A DNA stretch of 15,922 nt, taken from Alphaproteobacteria bacterium (GTDB lineage Bacteria; Pseudomonadota; Alphaproteobacteria; UBA6615). Position numbers and translations under genes: made by a program. A model generated the notes under the pieces. The model was not told the origin of the DNA, ran no database searches, and saw nothing but the letters and a program-made list of their open reading frames with translations. Below are positions 1-7,407 of the stretch, in pieces (position 1 is the stretch's first letter; the number at the start of each line of letters is the position of its first letter). The DNA is taken from the NCBI GenBank assembly GCA_017643325.1, contig JAEPNS010000033.1, forward strand, positions 1-15,922, in the 5' to 3' direction.

Positions 1-395
1 TTCATGGGATACAGCCTTTCGACGGCGTCCATGGGGGCCGCGTTCCAGTCCTTTCTCGCCGGTGCGCCCTTCGCGCTCATCGTCGTGATGGGGGTTTCGC
101 CGGAAGACCTGTGGATCTTCATCATGTCGGTGCCCGCGGGATACGTTGTCGGAAACTTCATCTCCAGCCGCGCGTCCCAGCGCGTGCATCGCGACCGGAT
201 GATCCTGGCCGGGTCGGTCCTGGCCAGCCTCTGCACCGCGGCACTGGTCGCGCTCCCGGCGGCGGGGCCGTCGCGACACTCGTTGTCGCCGGGCTGACCC
301 AGACCTCTTTCCTGCAGGTCGGCGCCGTCATGTTCGGCTGCACCCTGCTGTCGTGGGTGTTCTTCGCGGCGCTGGTGCGCGGCAAGCCGGCCTAG
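1..395 (+). pseudogene. Bcr/CflA-type MFS drug transporter, C-terminal remnant with internal deletion
   Basis: The window opens inside this gene. Frame 1 (bases 1-297) encodes transmembrane segments resembling helices 8-10 of Bcr/CflA multidrug MFS exporters: small-residue-rich helices around AGAPFALIVVMG, then VPAGYVVGNFIS, a basic loop with HRDRM, and a further helix ending ALVALPAAG. Frame 1 then runs into a stop at 295-297. The last two helices (GAVATLVVAGL onward, ending VRGKPA) continue in frame 3 and stop at 393-395. The stretch family members carry between these parts, including the GNGL...PNAT and GFLQM segments of about 50 residues, is absent. The change falls near 256-268. This looks like a small internal deletion that also shifted the frame, so the product is probably non-functional. 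An assembly error is possible. The stop overlaps that of the convergent gene: both use the CTAG at 392-395. Confidence 0.7.
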
Positions 396-835
396 CCTTC
401 CGTGACGTCATCGTCGGGAATTTCAGCCCCGATGGCCGCCAGCGCGGCCTTGGCCACGACCAGGTCCTGTTCGCCGGTGCCCGAGCCGCAGCCGATGCCG
501 CCGACGCAGTGCCCGTCGAGCACGATCGGGACCCCTCCCTTCAGCGGGATCACCTTGCCCTGCGTCGAGATCGAGAGCCCGATGCCCACGTCGTAGGGGA
601 TCGCGTGGGTCGGCATCCGGTGGTTGGCCGCCGTCATCGCCTTGGCGCTGGCCGATTCCATCGCCAGCACGCGTGCGCCGTCCATCAGCAGGTAGCCGAC
701 GACGCGGGCACCGTCATTGGCGACGGCAATGCCCATGGGCACGCCCATTTCGTCGGCGGCGGCAACGGCTGCATCGATCAGCTTGCGCACCCCGTCGTGG
801 GTGAGCTTTCGCGACGGCACGGTCAGTTCGGACAT
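392..835 (-). CDS. GlcG/HbpS-family (DUF336) protein
   Basis: This 147-residue protein is a full-length member of the GlcG/HbpS family, a single alpha/beta domain found as a haem-binding or redox-sensing protein (HbpS) and as a companion of glycolate or propanediol catabolism (GlcG, PduO C-terminus). Visible family features are the N-terminal helix LIDAAVAAADEMGVPMGIAVAND, the A-K-A-M-T-A segment, and the glycine-rich C-terminal part GGVPIVLDG...GGIGCGSGTGEQD, followed by the closing helix. There is no signal peptide, so it is probably cytoplasmic. The ATG at 833-835 follows a clear GGGAGGAAA ribosome site. It diverges from the FrnE-like gene across 95 bases and is convergent with the broken MFS gene. 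Its substrate cannot be told from sequence. Confidence 0.88.
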   Translation of the reverse strand: MSELTVPSRKLTHDGVRKLIDAAVAAADEMGVPMGIAVANDGARVVGYLLMDGARVLAMESASAKAMTAANHRMPTHAIPYDVGIGLSISTQGKVIPLKGGVPIVLDGHCVGGIGCGSGTGEQDLVVAKAALAAIGAEIPDDDVTEG

Positions 836-930
836 GGTTTCCTCCCGGTATCGTGTTCGCGCCGATCCTAACCGTCCCGGGCCGGTCTCTGCTATGCTCG
901 CCGCTCCACCTGTTCCGAAAGGCTGTTTCC

Positions 931-1566
931 ATGTCCGAATCCCCCTCCGAGCCCACTGTCCTCGAAGTCTTCTCCGACTACGTCTGACCGTGGTGTTACC
1001 TCAGCACCGGGCGTGTTGAAAAAATCCGCGAAACCTACAACGTCGAGATCCGGACCGTGCACTTCCCGCTCCACCCGGACACCCCGATGGAGGGCAAGTC
1101 GCTGGCGGAACTGTTCGCCGGGCGCGACGTCGACCTCGATGCCATGTACCAGCGCATGAAGGGCCTGATGGACGAGGAAGGCCTGCCGTACGCCGAGCGA
1201 ACCCACACCTACAACAGCCGGCTCGCGCAGGAGCTCGGCAAGTGGGCCGACACCCAGCCCGGCGGGGACGCCATCCACATGAAGCTGTTCCAGGCCTATT
1301 TCGTGGACGGGAAGAACATCGGCGATATCGACCTGCTCGTGGAGATTGCCGAGAGCGTCGGGCTCGACGGCGCGGCCGCGCGCGATGTGCTGGAGAACCG
1401 GACCTTCGAGGCGGCGGTCGATGCCGACTGGCAGAAGTCGCGCCAGTACGGCGTCACCGGCGTGCCGACCTATGTCGCCGACGGCAAAGGCGTTGTCGGC
1501 GCCCAGCCCTACGAGGTGCTGGAGCAGCTCATGGACGCCGCGGGCGCGGAGAAAAACGGCGTCTGA
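931..1566 (+). CDS. FrnE-like DsbA-family oxidoreductase, candidate selenoprotein (TGA = Sec19)
   Basis: Read from the ATG at 931, preceded by GAAAGG at 917-922, the frame stays in register with the long open part (1057-1566) but crosses one TGA at 985-987. The translation around it is FSDYV-TGA-PWCYL. FrnE-like DsbA-family thioredoxin-fold proteins carry C-P-W-C exactly here, so the TGA replaces the first, nucleophilic cysteine and gives U-P-W-C (Sec19, Cys22). The rest is a normal family member of 211 residues: a helical insert, then the GVTGVPTYV loop with its cis-proline (Pro179). There is no signal peptide, so it is probably a cytoplasmic thiol/selenol oxidoreductase. A SECIS-like hairpin follows the TGA at 1001-1019. 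A TATGCT box at 893-898 may be a -10 element. Alternatives are a nonsense mutation or a sequencing error. Substrate unknown; no Sec machinery gene lies in the window. Confidence 0.82.
985..1019 (+). promoter_or_regulatory. Sec UGA codon plus bacterial SECIS-like hairpin
   Basis: The in-frame UGA (985-987) is followed by a stem-loop. The 5' arm UCAGCAC (1001-1007) pairs with GUGUUGA (1013-1019) in a continuous 7-bp helix with one G-U wobble. The apical loop is CGGGC (1008-1012). The loop starts 20 nucleotides after the UGA and has a G at its second position. Bacterial SECIS elements recognised by SelB are known to lie inside the coding region, with the loop roughly 16-37 nucleotides after the UGA and a G among the first two loop bases, and this hairpin fits. 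That it works is inference. Confidence 0.7.
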
Positions 1567-1637
1567 TCGGAGCCGGGCAGAAAAATATCTCTTCGGCGGC
1601 CCTGAAAAGCGTCGGCGGCACCACCAGATATCCGTGC

Positions 1638-3248
1638 ATGAAAACATCCATTTCCCTGCGCGCGCGCGTGTGCGCCGCCCTTTTTCTGATCCTTCTCGCC
1701 GCACCGGTCCAGGCCGCCGACAAAGCCGCACTGGAAGGGCGGCTCGCCGCCACGGTCGGGGCCGGCCAGGGCGACGATGCGAGTGTCCGGCTGTCCGCCA
1801 TTCGCGCCTTCTATGCGTCGCGCGGATTTGGCTGGCACTGGACCGACGGCCGCGCATTGTCCGGCAAGGCGCAGGACGCGCTCGACCTGTTGCAGGCCGC
1901 CGACAAGGAGGGGCTGGAGCCCGCGGACTATCTATCAGCCGTCCTGCCCGCCCCGGCCAGGTTCGAAACGCACGACGCGGCAGCACGATTCGAGATTGCC
2001 CTTTCGGATGCAATGCTGGGCTATCTCAGCGACCTGCGAACCGGACGCGTCGCCCCGTCGCGGCTCGACCCGGACCTGTTCGTCGCCATACCGGCAATCG
2101 ACGGCCGGGACGCCCTCGAACGGCTGGCGGCGGGCGACGGTCCGCGCACCGCGGCCGGGCATTACACGCCGGGCAACCCGGTCTACCGGAACCTCCGCGA
2201 CAGCCTCGCCACCTACCGGCGCGTCGCCGAGCTCGGCGGCTGGCCCGTCGTCCCTGAAGGCCCGAAGCTGGAAGAGGGCGTGGCAGAGCCGCGCGTCGCC
2301 GCCCTGCGGTCCCGTCTGGCCGCGACCAAGGACCTGCTGGAGCCGGACAGCGGATCGGAGCAGTTCGACGCCTCCCTCAAACAGGCCGTTATCGCCTTCC
2401 AGCGGCGCCACGGTCTCGACACGGACGGTGTCGTCGGACCGGCCACGCTGGCGGCGCTCAACGTGCCGGTCGAGGACCGGATCGACCAGATCAAGTGGAA
2501 CATGGAGCGCTGGCGCTGGATGCCCGATGACCTCGGCACGCAGCATGTGCTGGTGAACATCGCAGCGTTCGAACTGCAGGGCGTGATGAACGGAACGATC
2601 CGCAAGAGGATGCGCGTGGTCGTCGGGCGCGAATACCGGCGCACGCCCGTCTTCTCCGACGCGATCCAGTACATGGAGGTGAACCCCTACTGGCACGTGC
2701 CGACGAGCATCGCGGTCAAGGACCTGCTCCCCAAGATCAAGGCCAACCTCGGCTACCTCGCGAGCGAGGGTTTTTCCGTACTCGACGGCTGGGGTGCGAA
2801 CGCGCGCAGGCTCGACCCGCAGGCCATCGACTGGAACGCGTTGGGTGGCGGCCGCTTCCCCTACAAGCTCCGCCAGGATCCCGGCGCGAAGAACGCGCTC
2901 GGGCGAATCAAGTTCATGTTCCCGAACAAGCACGACGTCTACCTGCACGATTCGCCGGCGCGCGAGCTGTTTGGACGGGAAATCCGGACGTTCAGCTCCG
3001 GCTGCATCCGCGTCGAGAACCCGCAGGGACTCGCCGAATTTCTGCTCGCGACGCAGTCGCAGCCCAAAACGGACGAGCTGAACGCCGCCTTCGCGAGCAA
3101 GGACACCCGGATCGTGCGCCTCGCCGAGCCGGTGCCCGTGCACCTGGCGTACTTCACGGCCTGGACCGACGAGGACGGAACGGTGCAGTTCCGCAAGGAT
3201 ATCTACGGACGCGACCGCGATCTGGCGGCCGCGCTCGGCCGCACATAG
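1638..3248 (+). CDS. YcbB/LdtD-like murein L,D-transpeptidase
   Basis: This 536-residue exported enzyme forms 3-3 (mDAP-mDAP) cross-links in peptidoglycan. The order is a Sec signal peptide (about residues 1-27, ending VQAA), an L,D-transpeptidase scaffold region, a peptidoglycan-binding-1 domain near residues 242-275 (AFQRRHGLDTDGVVGPATL), and a C-terminal YkuD catalytic domain. The catalytic signature is complete: His437 in HDSPARELF, then SSGCIR with nucleophile Cys456 and Arg458. Length is somewhat below E. coli LdtD. The ATG at 1638 is chosen because it starts the signal peptide directly; the frame stays open far upstream, but only as an out-of-frame shadow of the FrnE-like gene. No strong ribosome site is visible before it. 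It lies 71 bases after the FrnE-like gene and is followed by the MepK-like gene. Confidence 0.93.
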   Translation: MKTSISLRARVCAALFLILLAAPVQAADKAALEGRLAATVGAGQGDDASVRLSAIRAFYASRGFGWHWTDGRALSGKAQDALDLLQAADKEGLEPADYLSAVLPAPARFETHDAAARFEIALSDAMLGYLSDLRTGRVAPSRLDPDLFVAIPAIDGRDALERLAAGDGPRTAAGHYTPGNPVYRNLRDSLATYRRVAELGGWPVVPEGPKLEEGVAEPRVAALRSRLAATKDLLEPDSGSEQFDASLKQAVIAFQRRHGLDTDGVVGPATLAALNVPVEDRIDQIKWNMERWRWMPDDLGTQHVLVNIAAFELQGVMNGTIRKRMRVVVGREYRRTPVFSDAIQYMEVNPYWHVPTSIAVKDLLPKIKANLGYLASEGFSVLDGWGANARRLDPQAIDWNALGGGRFPYKLRQDPGAKNALGRIKFMFPNKHDVYLHDSPARELFGREIRTFSSGCIRVENPQGLAEFLLATQSQPKTDELNAAFASKDTRIVRLAEPVPVHLAYFTAWTDEDGTVQFRKDIYGRDRDLAAALGRT

Positions 3249-3254
3249 CGCGCG

Positions 3255-3274
3255 GCGCGCCTGCCCGGGCGCGC
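3255..3274 (+). terminator. GC-rich hairpin after the L,D-transpeptidase gene (no U tract)
   Basis: GCGCGCC (3255-3261) and GGCGCGC (3268-3274) form a perfect 7-bp stem around a 6-base loop, starting six bases after the stop codon. No run of T follows, so it is not a classical intrinsic terminator. It could protect the 3' end of the message or be chance in GC-rich DNA. Confidence 0.3.
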
Positions 3275-3397
3275 TTCCGAAAACGTGGCGAGATTGTGAT
3301 TTTCACCGCGTATTAACATGTCATGCTTCACGATGACCCCGAAACGGCTTACAACGCCCCCCATTGCATTTGGTTCCGTTTTTGATTGGGGAAAAAC

Positions 3398-3970
3398 ATG
3401 GGGAAAACGGGTGTTACTGGCGCCGCCGGAGAATCGCTCCTGATCGGCCGCCGCAAGTTCTTCGCCGGAGCGGCCGCTCTCGCGGCCCCGGCCATCATAC
3501 CCTCGGTCGCCCAAGCCGCGATTGCGCGCCCGAAGACGCTGAAATTCGAGCATCTCCACACCGGAGAGACGCTTCGCGCGACATTCTGGGCGGACGGCGA
3601 CTACGTCCCCGACGCGCTGGACGAGATCAACCGCCACCTGCGCGACCACCGCACCGGCGAGGTCTACCCGATCAATCCGAAGCTGATGGACCTGCTTCAC
3701 GCCCTGCGGCGGAAGCTGGACACCGGTGCGGAGTTCCGGGTGATTTCCGGCTACCGCTCGCCCAAGACCAACGCCAAGCTGGCCTCGAAGAGTGGCGGCG
3801 TCGCGCGCAAGAGCCTGCACATGAAGGGGATGGCGATCGACATCCGCGTGCCGGACCGCTCGACGGCGCAGATCCACAAGGCTGCCAAGTCGCTGAAGCT
3901 CGGCGGCGTCGGCGCGTACTACAAGTCGGCGTTTGTCCACGTCGACGTCGGGCGCGTCCGCTACTGGTAG
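3398..3970 (+). CDS. YcbK/MepK-like murein endopeptidase (DUF882, M15 fold), Tat-exported
   Basis: This 190-residue protein is of the DUF882/YcbK family, whose E. coli member MepK cuts 3-3 cross-links in peptidoglycan. The N-terminus carries a twin-arginine export signal, IGRRKFFAG, a hydrophobic stretch, and a probable cleavage site near VAQAA. The catalytic domain shows the M15-type pieces: GYRSP, then LHMKGMAID with a His and Asp zinc-ligand pair, and FVHVDVG with a further His. The ATG at 3398 has GGGGAAA a few bases upstream. An in-frame TTG at 3386 would add four residues but leaves a poor ribosome site. It lies 149 bases after the L,D-transpeptidase, the same pairing as ycbB-ycbK in E. 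coli. Its stop overlaps by 10 bases with that of the convergent serine hydrolase gene. Confidence 0.92.
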   Translation: MGKTGVTGAAGESLLIGRRKFFAGAAALAAPAIIPSVAQAAIARPKTLKFEHLHTGETLRATFWADGDYVPDALDEINRHLRDHRTGEVYPINPKLMDLLHALRRKLDTGAEFRVISGYRSPKTNAKLASKSGGVARKSLHMKGMAIDIRVPDRSTAQIHKAAKSLKLGGVGAYYKSAFVHVDVGRVRYW

Positions 3971-5160
3971 GCCGCCAGCGCGGCGGGCACCAGCCCGTCC
4001 TCGACCAGCGACCACAACGCATCCCCGTATCCGTCGACGCGCAGGCGCGTATCCGTCGCTGACGTGACCACAACGGTCATGTCGAGCGACGGTACGACGA
4101 TCACGAACTGGCCACCGAAGCCGCGCGCGTAGGCCGCGATACGTCCGCCGCCGATATCGCGGATAAACCAGCCGTAGCCATACGCATCGCCCGAAAACGG
4201 CGAGCGGGTGCGCGGCCTCCAGGACGCCTCGACCCAGCCGTCGGGCAGGACCCGCTGGCCTGCGAAACTGCCGCCGCGCCGGTAGGTCTCGCCGAAGCGC
4301 AGGAGCGCGTTGGGCGAAAGCAGCATGTTGTTGCCGCCGAGATAGATCCCCTGCGGGTCGCGCTCCCAGGCCGGAATAACGATGTCGAGCGGTGCGCCCA
4401 GCCAGTCGCGCGCGAGGTCGAGCGTGCTCCGGCCGCTCGCCCGGGTCAGCACCGCCGAGAGCAGATGCGTGCTGCCGGTCGAGTACAGCATGCGCCCGCC
4501 GGGTACGTCGACGAAGGGCCGTGACAGCACATGCCCCACCCAGTCCCGGCTCTGCACCCAGCGCCCGTAGTTGCGGCCGGACGTGCGATCCAGGCCCGCC
4601 TGCAGCGACATCAGGTTCCCGACGGTGATGTCGCCGACGCGCGAATCGGCGCCCGCAGGTATCCGGTCGGCTAGCAGGGCACCGATGGGCTGGTCCGGGG
4701 ACTCCAGGACATCCCGCCCGATCGCGACACCGACCAGCGCCGCCATGACGGACTTGGACACCGACTTGACGTTGACCGGCGTGTCGAGCCCGGGCCCGCG
4801 AAATGCCTCCGCGAAAGCAACCTCGCCGCCCCGCGCGACGATCAGCGCGTTCAGGCGTGGTAGCGCGCGGGCCTTTTCCGTGACTTCCGCCAGGGCGTAG
4901 GCGTCGAACCCCGCCTGCGCATGGGCATCGGCCGCGTGCAGGAGCAGGCCGGCAACCCCGACAACCTTAAGGACATGGAGGAGGATACGGGTGATGGCTT
5001 TCCCTATTTCATGTCTTCGGGAAAGTCCGGCTGGGCCTGCGGCCGGGCGTCGAAGAAAGCCGGGTTTTCCATGCAGGTGTCGAAGATGCGCTTGGCCGTC
5101 GGGTACGGGTCGAGGGGGACCTTGAACAGCGCGGCCGCGCCGACCTGCGGAATGACGCAC
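3961..5160 (-). CDS. exported serine hydrolase, beta-lactamase/class C fold (start uncertain)
   Basis: The protein belongs to the beta-lactamase-related serine hydrolases (PF00144), near 6-aminohexanoate-dimer-hydrolase-like members. Numbered from the only in-frame ATG (5160), the nucleophile motif S-V-S-K is at 133-136, a Y-S-T motif in place of Y-x-N at 225-227, and GFGGQ near the C-terminus stands where the third motif is expected. A hydrophobic signal peptide (ITRILLHVLKVVGVAGLLL, ending HAHAQ) begins near base 4995, right after the stop of the upstream GST gene. Residues 1-50 of the longest reading are the GST 3' end in another frame and are probably not part of the protein. No ATG, GTG or TTG is in frame at the expected start, so the coordinate given is only the outer limit. 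The natural start may be a rare codon (ATA at 5007-5005 or ATC at 4995-4993), or one base may be wrong in the sequence. Confidence 0.75.
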   Translation of the reverse strand: MRHSAGRRGRAVQGPPRPVPDGQAHLRHLHGKPGFLRRPAAGPAGLSRRHEIGKAITRILLHVLKVVGVAGLLLHAADAHAQAGFDAYALAEVTEKARALPRLNALIVARGGEVAFAEAFRGPGLDTPVNVKSVSKSVMAALVGVAIGRDVLESPDQPIGALLADRIPAGADSRVGDITVGNLMSLQAGLDRTSGRNYGRWVQSRDWVGHVLSRPFVDVPGGRMLYSTGSTHLLSAVLTRASGRSTLDLARDWLGAPLDIVIPAWERDPQGIYLGGNNMLLSPNALLRFGETYRRGGSFAGQRVLPDGWVEASWRPRTRSPFSGDAYGYGWFIRDIGGGRIAAYARGFGGQFVIVVPSLDMTVVVTSATDTRLRVDGYGDALWSLVEDGLVPAALAAYQ

Positions 5161-5651
5161 AGGTCGCCGAGGCTGATCGCGTCACCTTCGCTGTAGGTCC
5201 CGGCGTGGGCCGAGAGATGGGCCTCGATCGCCTCGAGACCCTTCTTGGTCCAGTTGCCGATCCACGCGTTCAGCTCGTCCTCGCTGTGGCCCATATCCTG
5301 GGTGATGTACTTGCGAATGCGTGGCACCACGAGCGGGTGGATGTCCGCGACCGCGATCATGCACAGGGCACGGACACGGGCTCGCGCGAGCGGATCTGCC
5401 GGCAACAGCGACGGTTCGGGATAGACTTCGTCGAGGTATTCCAGGATCGCCATCGACTGGTTGAGCGCCACGCCGTCGTCCGTGATCAGCGTCGGCACGA
5501 CGCCCTGGGGGTTGAGCTTGAGATACTCGGGGTCGAACTGGTCGCCCTTGATCAGGTCGGTCGAAATCACGTCGAAGGGCTGGCCCTTCAGGTTGAGCGC
5601 AATGCGCACGCGGAACGCCGCAAGCGAGCGCCAGTATCCGTACAGCTTCAT
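5004..5651 (-). CDS. zeta-class glutathione S-transferase / maleylacetoacetate isomerase-like
   Basis: This 215-residue cytosolic GST has the length and layout of maleylacetoacetate isomerases. The N-terminal thioredoxin-like domain begins MKLYGYWRSLAAFRVRIAL and includes the conserved NPQGVVPTL (cis-Pro) and the glutathione-contacting NQSMAILEYL. An all-helical C-terminal domain follows. In characterised zeta enzymes the first motif reads S-S-C-x-x-R; here it is S-L-A-A-F-R, so the first serine remains but the second serine and the cysteine are replaced. The ATG at 5649-5651 has a strong GGGGGAGAGG site, and a longer upstream frame is not protein-like. It follows the permease gene by 52 bases. 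No homogentisate or tyrosine pathway gene is nearby, so the true substrate may differ. Confidence 0.88.
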   Translation of the reverse strand: MKLYGYWRSLAAFRVRIALNLKGQPFDVISTDLIKGDQFDPEYLKLNPQGVVPTLITDDGVALNQSMAILEYLDEVYPEPSLLPADPLARARVRALCMIAVADIHPLVVPRIRKYITQDMGHSEDELNAWIGNWTKKGLEAIEAHLSAHAGTYSEGDAISLGDLCVIPQVGAAALFKVPLDPYPTAKRIFDTCMENPAFFDARPQAQPDFPEDMK

Positions 5652-5703
5652 GTCCTCTCCCCCTGTTCGGCTGACCGTAGTGGGCCGATGCGGAACCCCG
5701 GAG

Positions 5704-7407
5704 TCAAGCGGTGACGCGCAGTCCGCGCCGGTGGCGGAACAGCCACGCCGGAACAGCGGCGGCCAGCGCGAATGCGAGGAACGGAAGCAGCATCTGCGCC
5801 AGCGCGTACACCCCGATCGCGCGCCGGTCGGCGCCGGATGCAAGCGCGACGGCTTCCGTGGCCAGGGTGTCGATCCGTCCGGCTCCTGCAAACAGTGTGG
5901 GCAGGTATTGGCCGACCGACACCGCGAACCCGACCGCCGTCGCGACCAGGACCGGACGCAGGAGCATGGGCAGCTTCACACGGCAGAACACCCGCAGCGG
6001 AGACGCACCGAGACAGCGGGCCGTTCGGGCATACCGGTCGTCCCAGGCCCGGTAGGGATCTGCGAGGGACAGGAAGACATATGGCAGAACGAACACCAGA
6101 TGCGCCCAGGTGACGGCGACCCAGGCCCCGTCGAGGCCGGTCATCACCAGCAGCACCTGGCCGCCGAACAGGAACGCGATCTGCGGCACCAGCAGCGGAA
6201 TATAGAGCAGGAACAGCGCGCGGTTTGTAGCACGGCGGCCGAACCGGGCCTCGTGCTCCAGGCAGCCGACAGCCAGGACCAGCCCGGTCAGCGCGGCCGC
6301 GACCCCGACCGTCGCAGTGTTCTGGACGGCGTCAGCAAGGCGCGGCGCGTTGTCGAGCCAAGGCTCCACCGAAAATCGTGACGGCAACGCATCCGGAAAC
6401 CGCCAGCGCCCCGCGATCGACCAGATCGCCATCCCGAGAAGTCCGGCGAAGGCCGCGACGAAGCTGAGGGTCAGGGCGCCCGCGGACCCGAGCCGCACGG
6501 TGGCGTCGCGTACGCCACGATGGCCGCGGCGGATCCATACCCGTCCGAGACAGGCGACGGCACGCTCGCCCGCCCACCAGAGCAGGAACACGGCAAGCAC
6601 GACCGCCAGCTGCAGGACCGCGCCGGCCGACGCCACGAAACGCATGGAGAGTTCGGGGTCGTTGAACCAGCGCAGCAGTTGCACCGCGAGCGGCGGAGGG
6701 GTCGACGGCGCGAGCACGATGGCCACGTCGACGACCGACGCGGAAAATGCCAGCACGGCAAAAACCGGCAGCCGGATCTGGCGATAGACCAGCGGAAACA
6801 CCCCCTTCAGCCAAGCAGTGGTCGTCCCGTAGCCCAGCGTTCGTGCCATCGTGCGCATGCGCGCGGCGTCGACCTGACCGATGGCCGCCAGCGTCATCAG
6901 GAACAGGAACGGGATTTCCTTCAACGCGAGGCCCGCGATGAGGGCGAGGCCGTCGGGGTCCTGAACAATGATCAGGTCCGGCGGGCGCTCGAAGCCCGTG
7001 AGCCAGGGCGAGGTCAGGCGGAACAGCCAGCCCGAGGGCGCAAGCAGGAACGCAAACCCGAACGCCACCGTGACATGGGGGATCGACAGCAGCGGCGACA
7101 ACAAACGCTGGATGCGTGAGAAGGATCGCGTCCCGTGCCATCCGGCCACGAACAGGATGACCACGGCAAAGGACAGAGCGGTGACTCCGAAGCCGGTCAC
7201 GACCGACAGGCGCACGGATTCCCGTATACCCGGAAATGCGAGCAGGGCGCGCCAGGGCGCAAGACCAAAGGCATCGCCGCCGAGCGCCGGGAGATAGCCG
7301 AACGCGGGAAGGACGGTCCCGACCAGCCCCGCCGCGACCGGGGCCAGCAGGACCAGCAGCGTGAGCGCCGGCACCCAGCGGAGAAGCGCGCTCACGCGGT
7401 CAACCAA
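5704..7407 (-). CDS. YnjC-like ABC transporter permease, two fused permease domains
   Basis: This integral membrane protein of up to 567 residues has two homologous binding-protein-dependent permease domains in one chain, as in E. coli YnjC and ThiP/FbpB-type transporters. Each half carries an EAA-type cytoplasmic loop that contacts the ATPase: ARTLGYGTTTAWLKGVFP (about residues 188-205) and ARTARCLGASPLRVFCRVKLP in the second half. The start is not an ATG: TTG at 7405-7407 or GTG at 7393-7395, the latter overlapping the TGA of a 7-codon frame at 7392-7415. It lies 45 bases after the YnjB-like gene. No ATPase subunit is encoded nearby, so the transporter is incomplete within the window. The substrate is unknown; YnjBCD is only loosely related to thiamine and iron systems. 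Confidence 0.88.
   Translation of the reverse strand: MVDRVSALLRWVPALTLLVLLAPVAAGLVGTVLPAFGYLPALGGDAFGLAPWRALLAFPGIRESVRLSVVTGFGVTALSFAVVILFVAGWHGTRSFSRIQRLLSPLLSIPHVTVAFGFAFLLAPSGWLFRLTSPWLTGFERPPDLIIVQDPDGLALIAGLALKEIPFLFLMTLAAIGQVDAARMRTMARTLGYGTTTAWLKGVFPLVYRQIRLPVFAVLAFSASVVDVAIVLAPSTPPPLAVQLLRWFNDPELSMRFVASAGAVLQLAVVLAVFLLWWAGERAVACLGRVWIRRGHRGVRDATVRLGSAGALTLSFVAAFAGLLGMAIWSIAGRWRFPDALPSRFSVEPWLDNAPRLADAVQNTATVGVAAALTGLVLAVGCLEHEARFGRRATNRALFLLYIPLLVPQIAFLFGGQVLLVMTGLDGAWVAVTWAHLVFVLPYVFLSLADPYRAWDDRYARTARCLGASPLRVFCRVKLPMLLRPVLVATAVGFAVSVGQYLPTLFAGAGRIDTLATEAVALASGADRRAIGVYALAQMLLPFLAFALAAAVPAWLFRHRRGLRVTA

Noticed and set aside
1..395. Programmed frameshift in the MFS gene
   Set aside because: About 50 family residues are missing at the junction, which a ribosomal frameshift cannot explain.
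1057..1566. A complete gene starting at ATG 1057
   Set aside because: It would lack the first strand and the redox motif of the thioredoxin fold. Family-like sequence continues upstream in frame to 931 through the TGA.
1587..1631. ATATCT...AGATAT inverted repeat before the L,D-transpeptidase gene
   Set aside because: Only 6 bp with a 33-base spacer; not distinguishable from chance.
892..2013. Long minus-strand open frame opposite the FrnE-like and L,D-transpeptidase genes
   Set aside because: Arg/His-rich translation without family features, typical of a shadow in GC-rich DNA; it spans two real genes.
5652..5891. N-terminal extension of the GST to 5891
   Set aside because: The extension overlaps the permease 3' end and is Arg/Pro-rich; the ATG at 5651 has a strong ribosome site and starts the fold.
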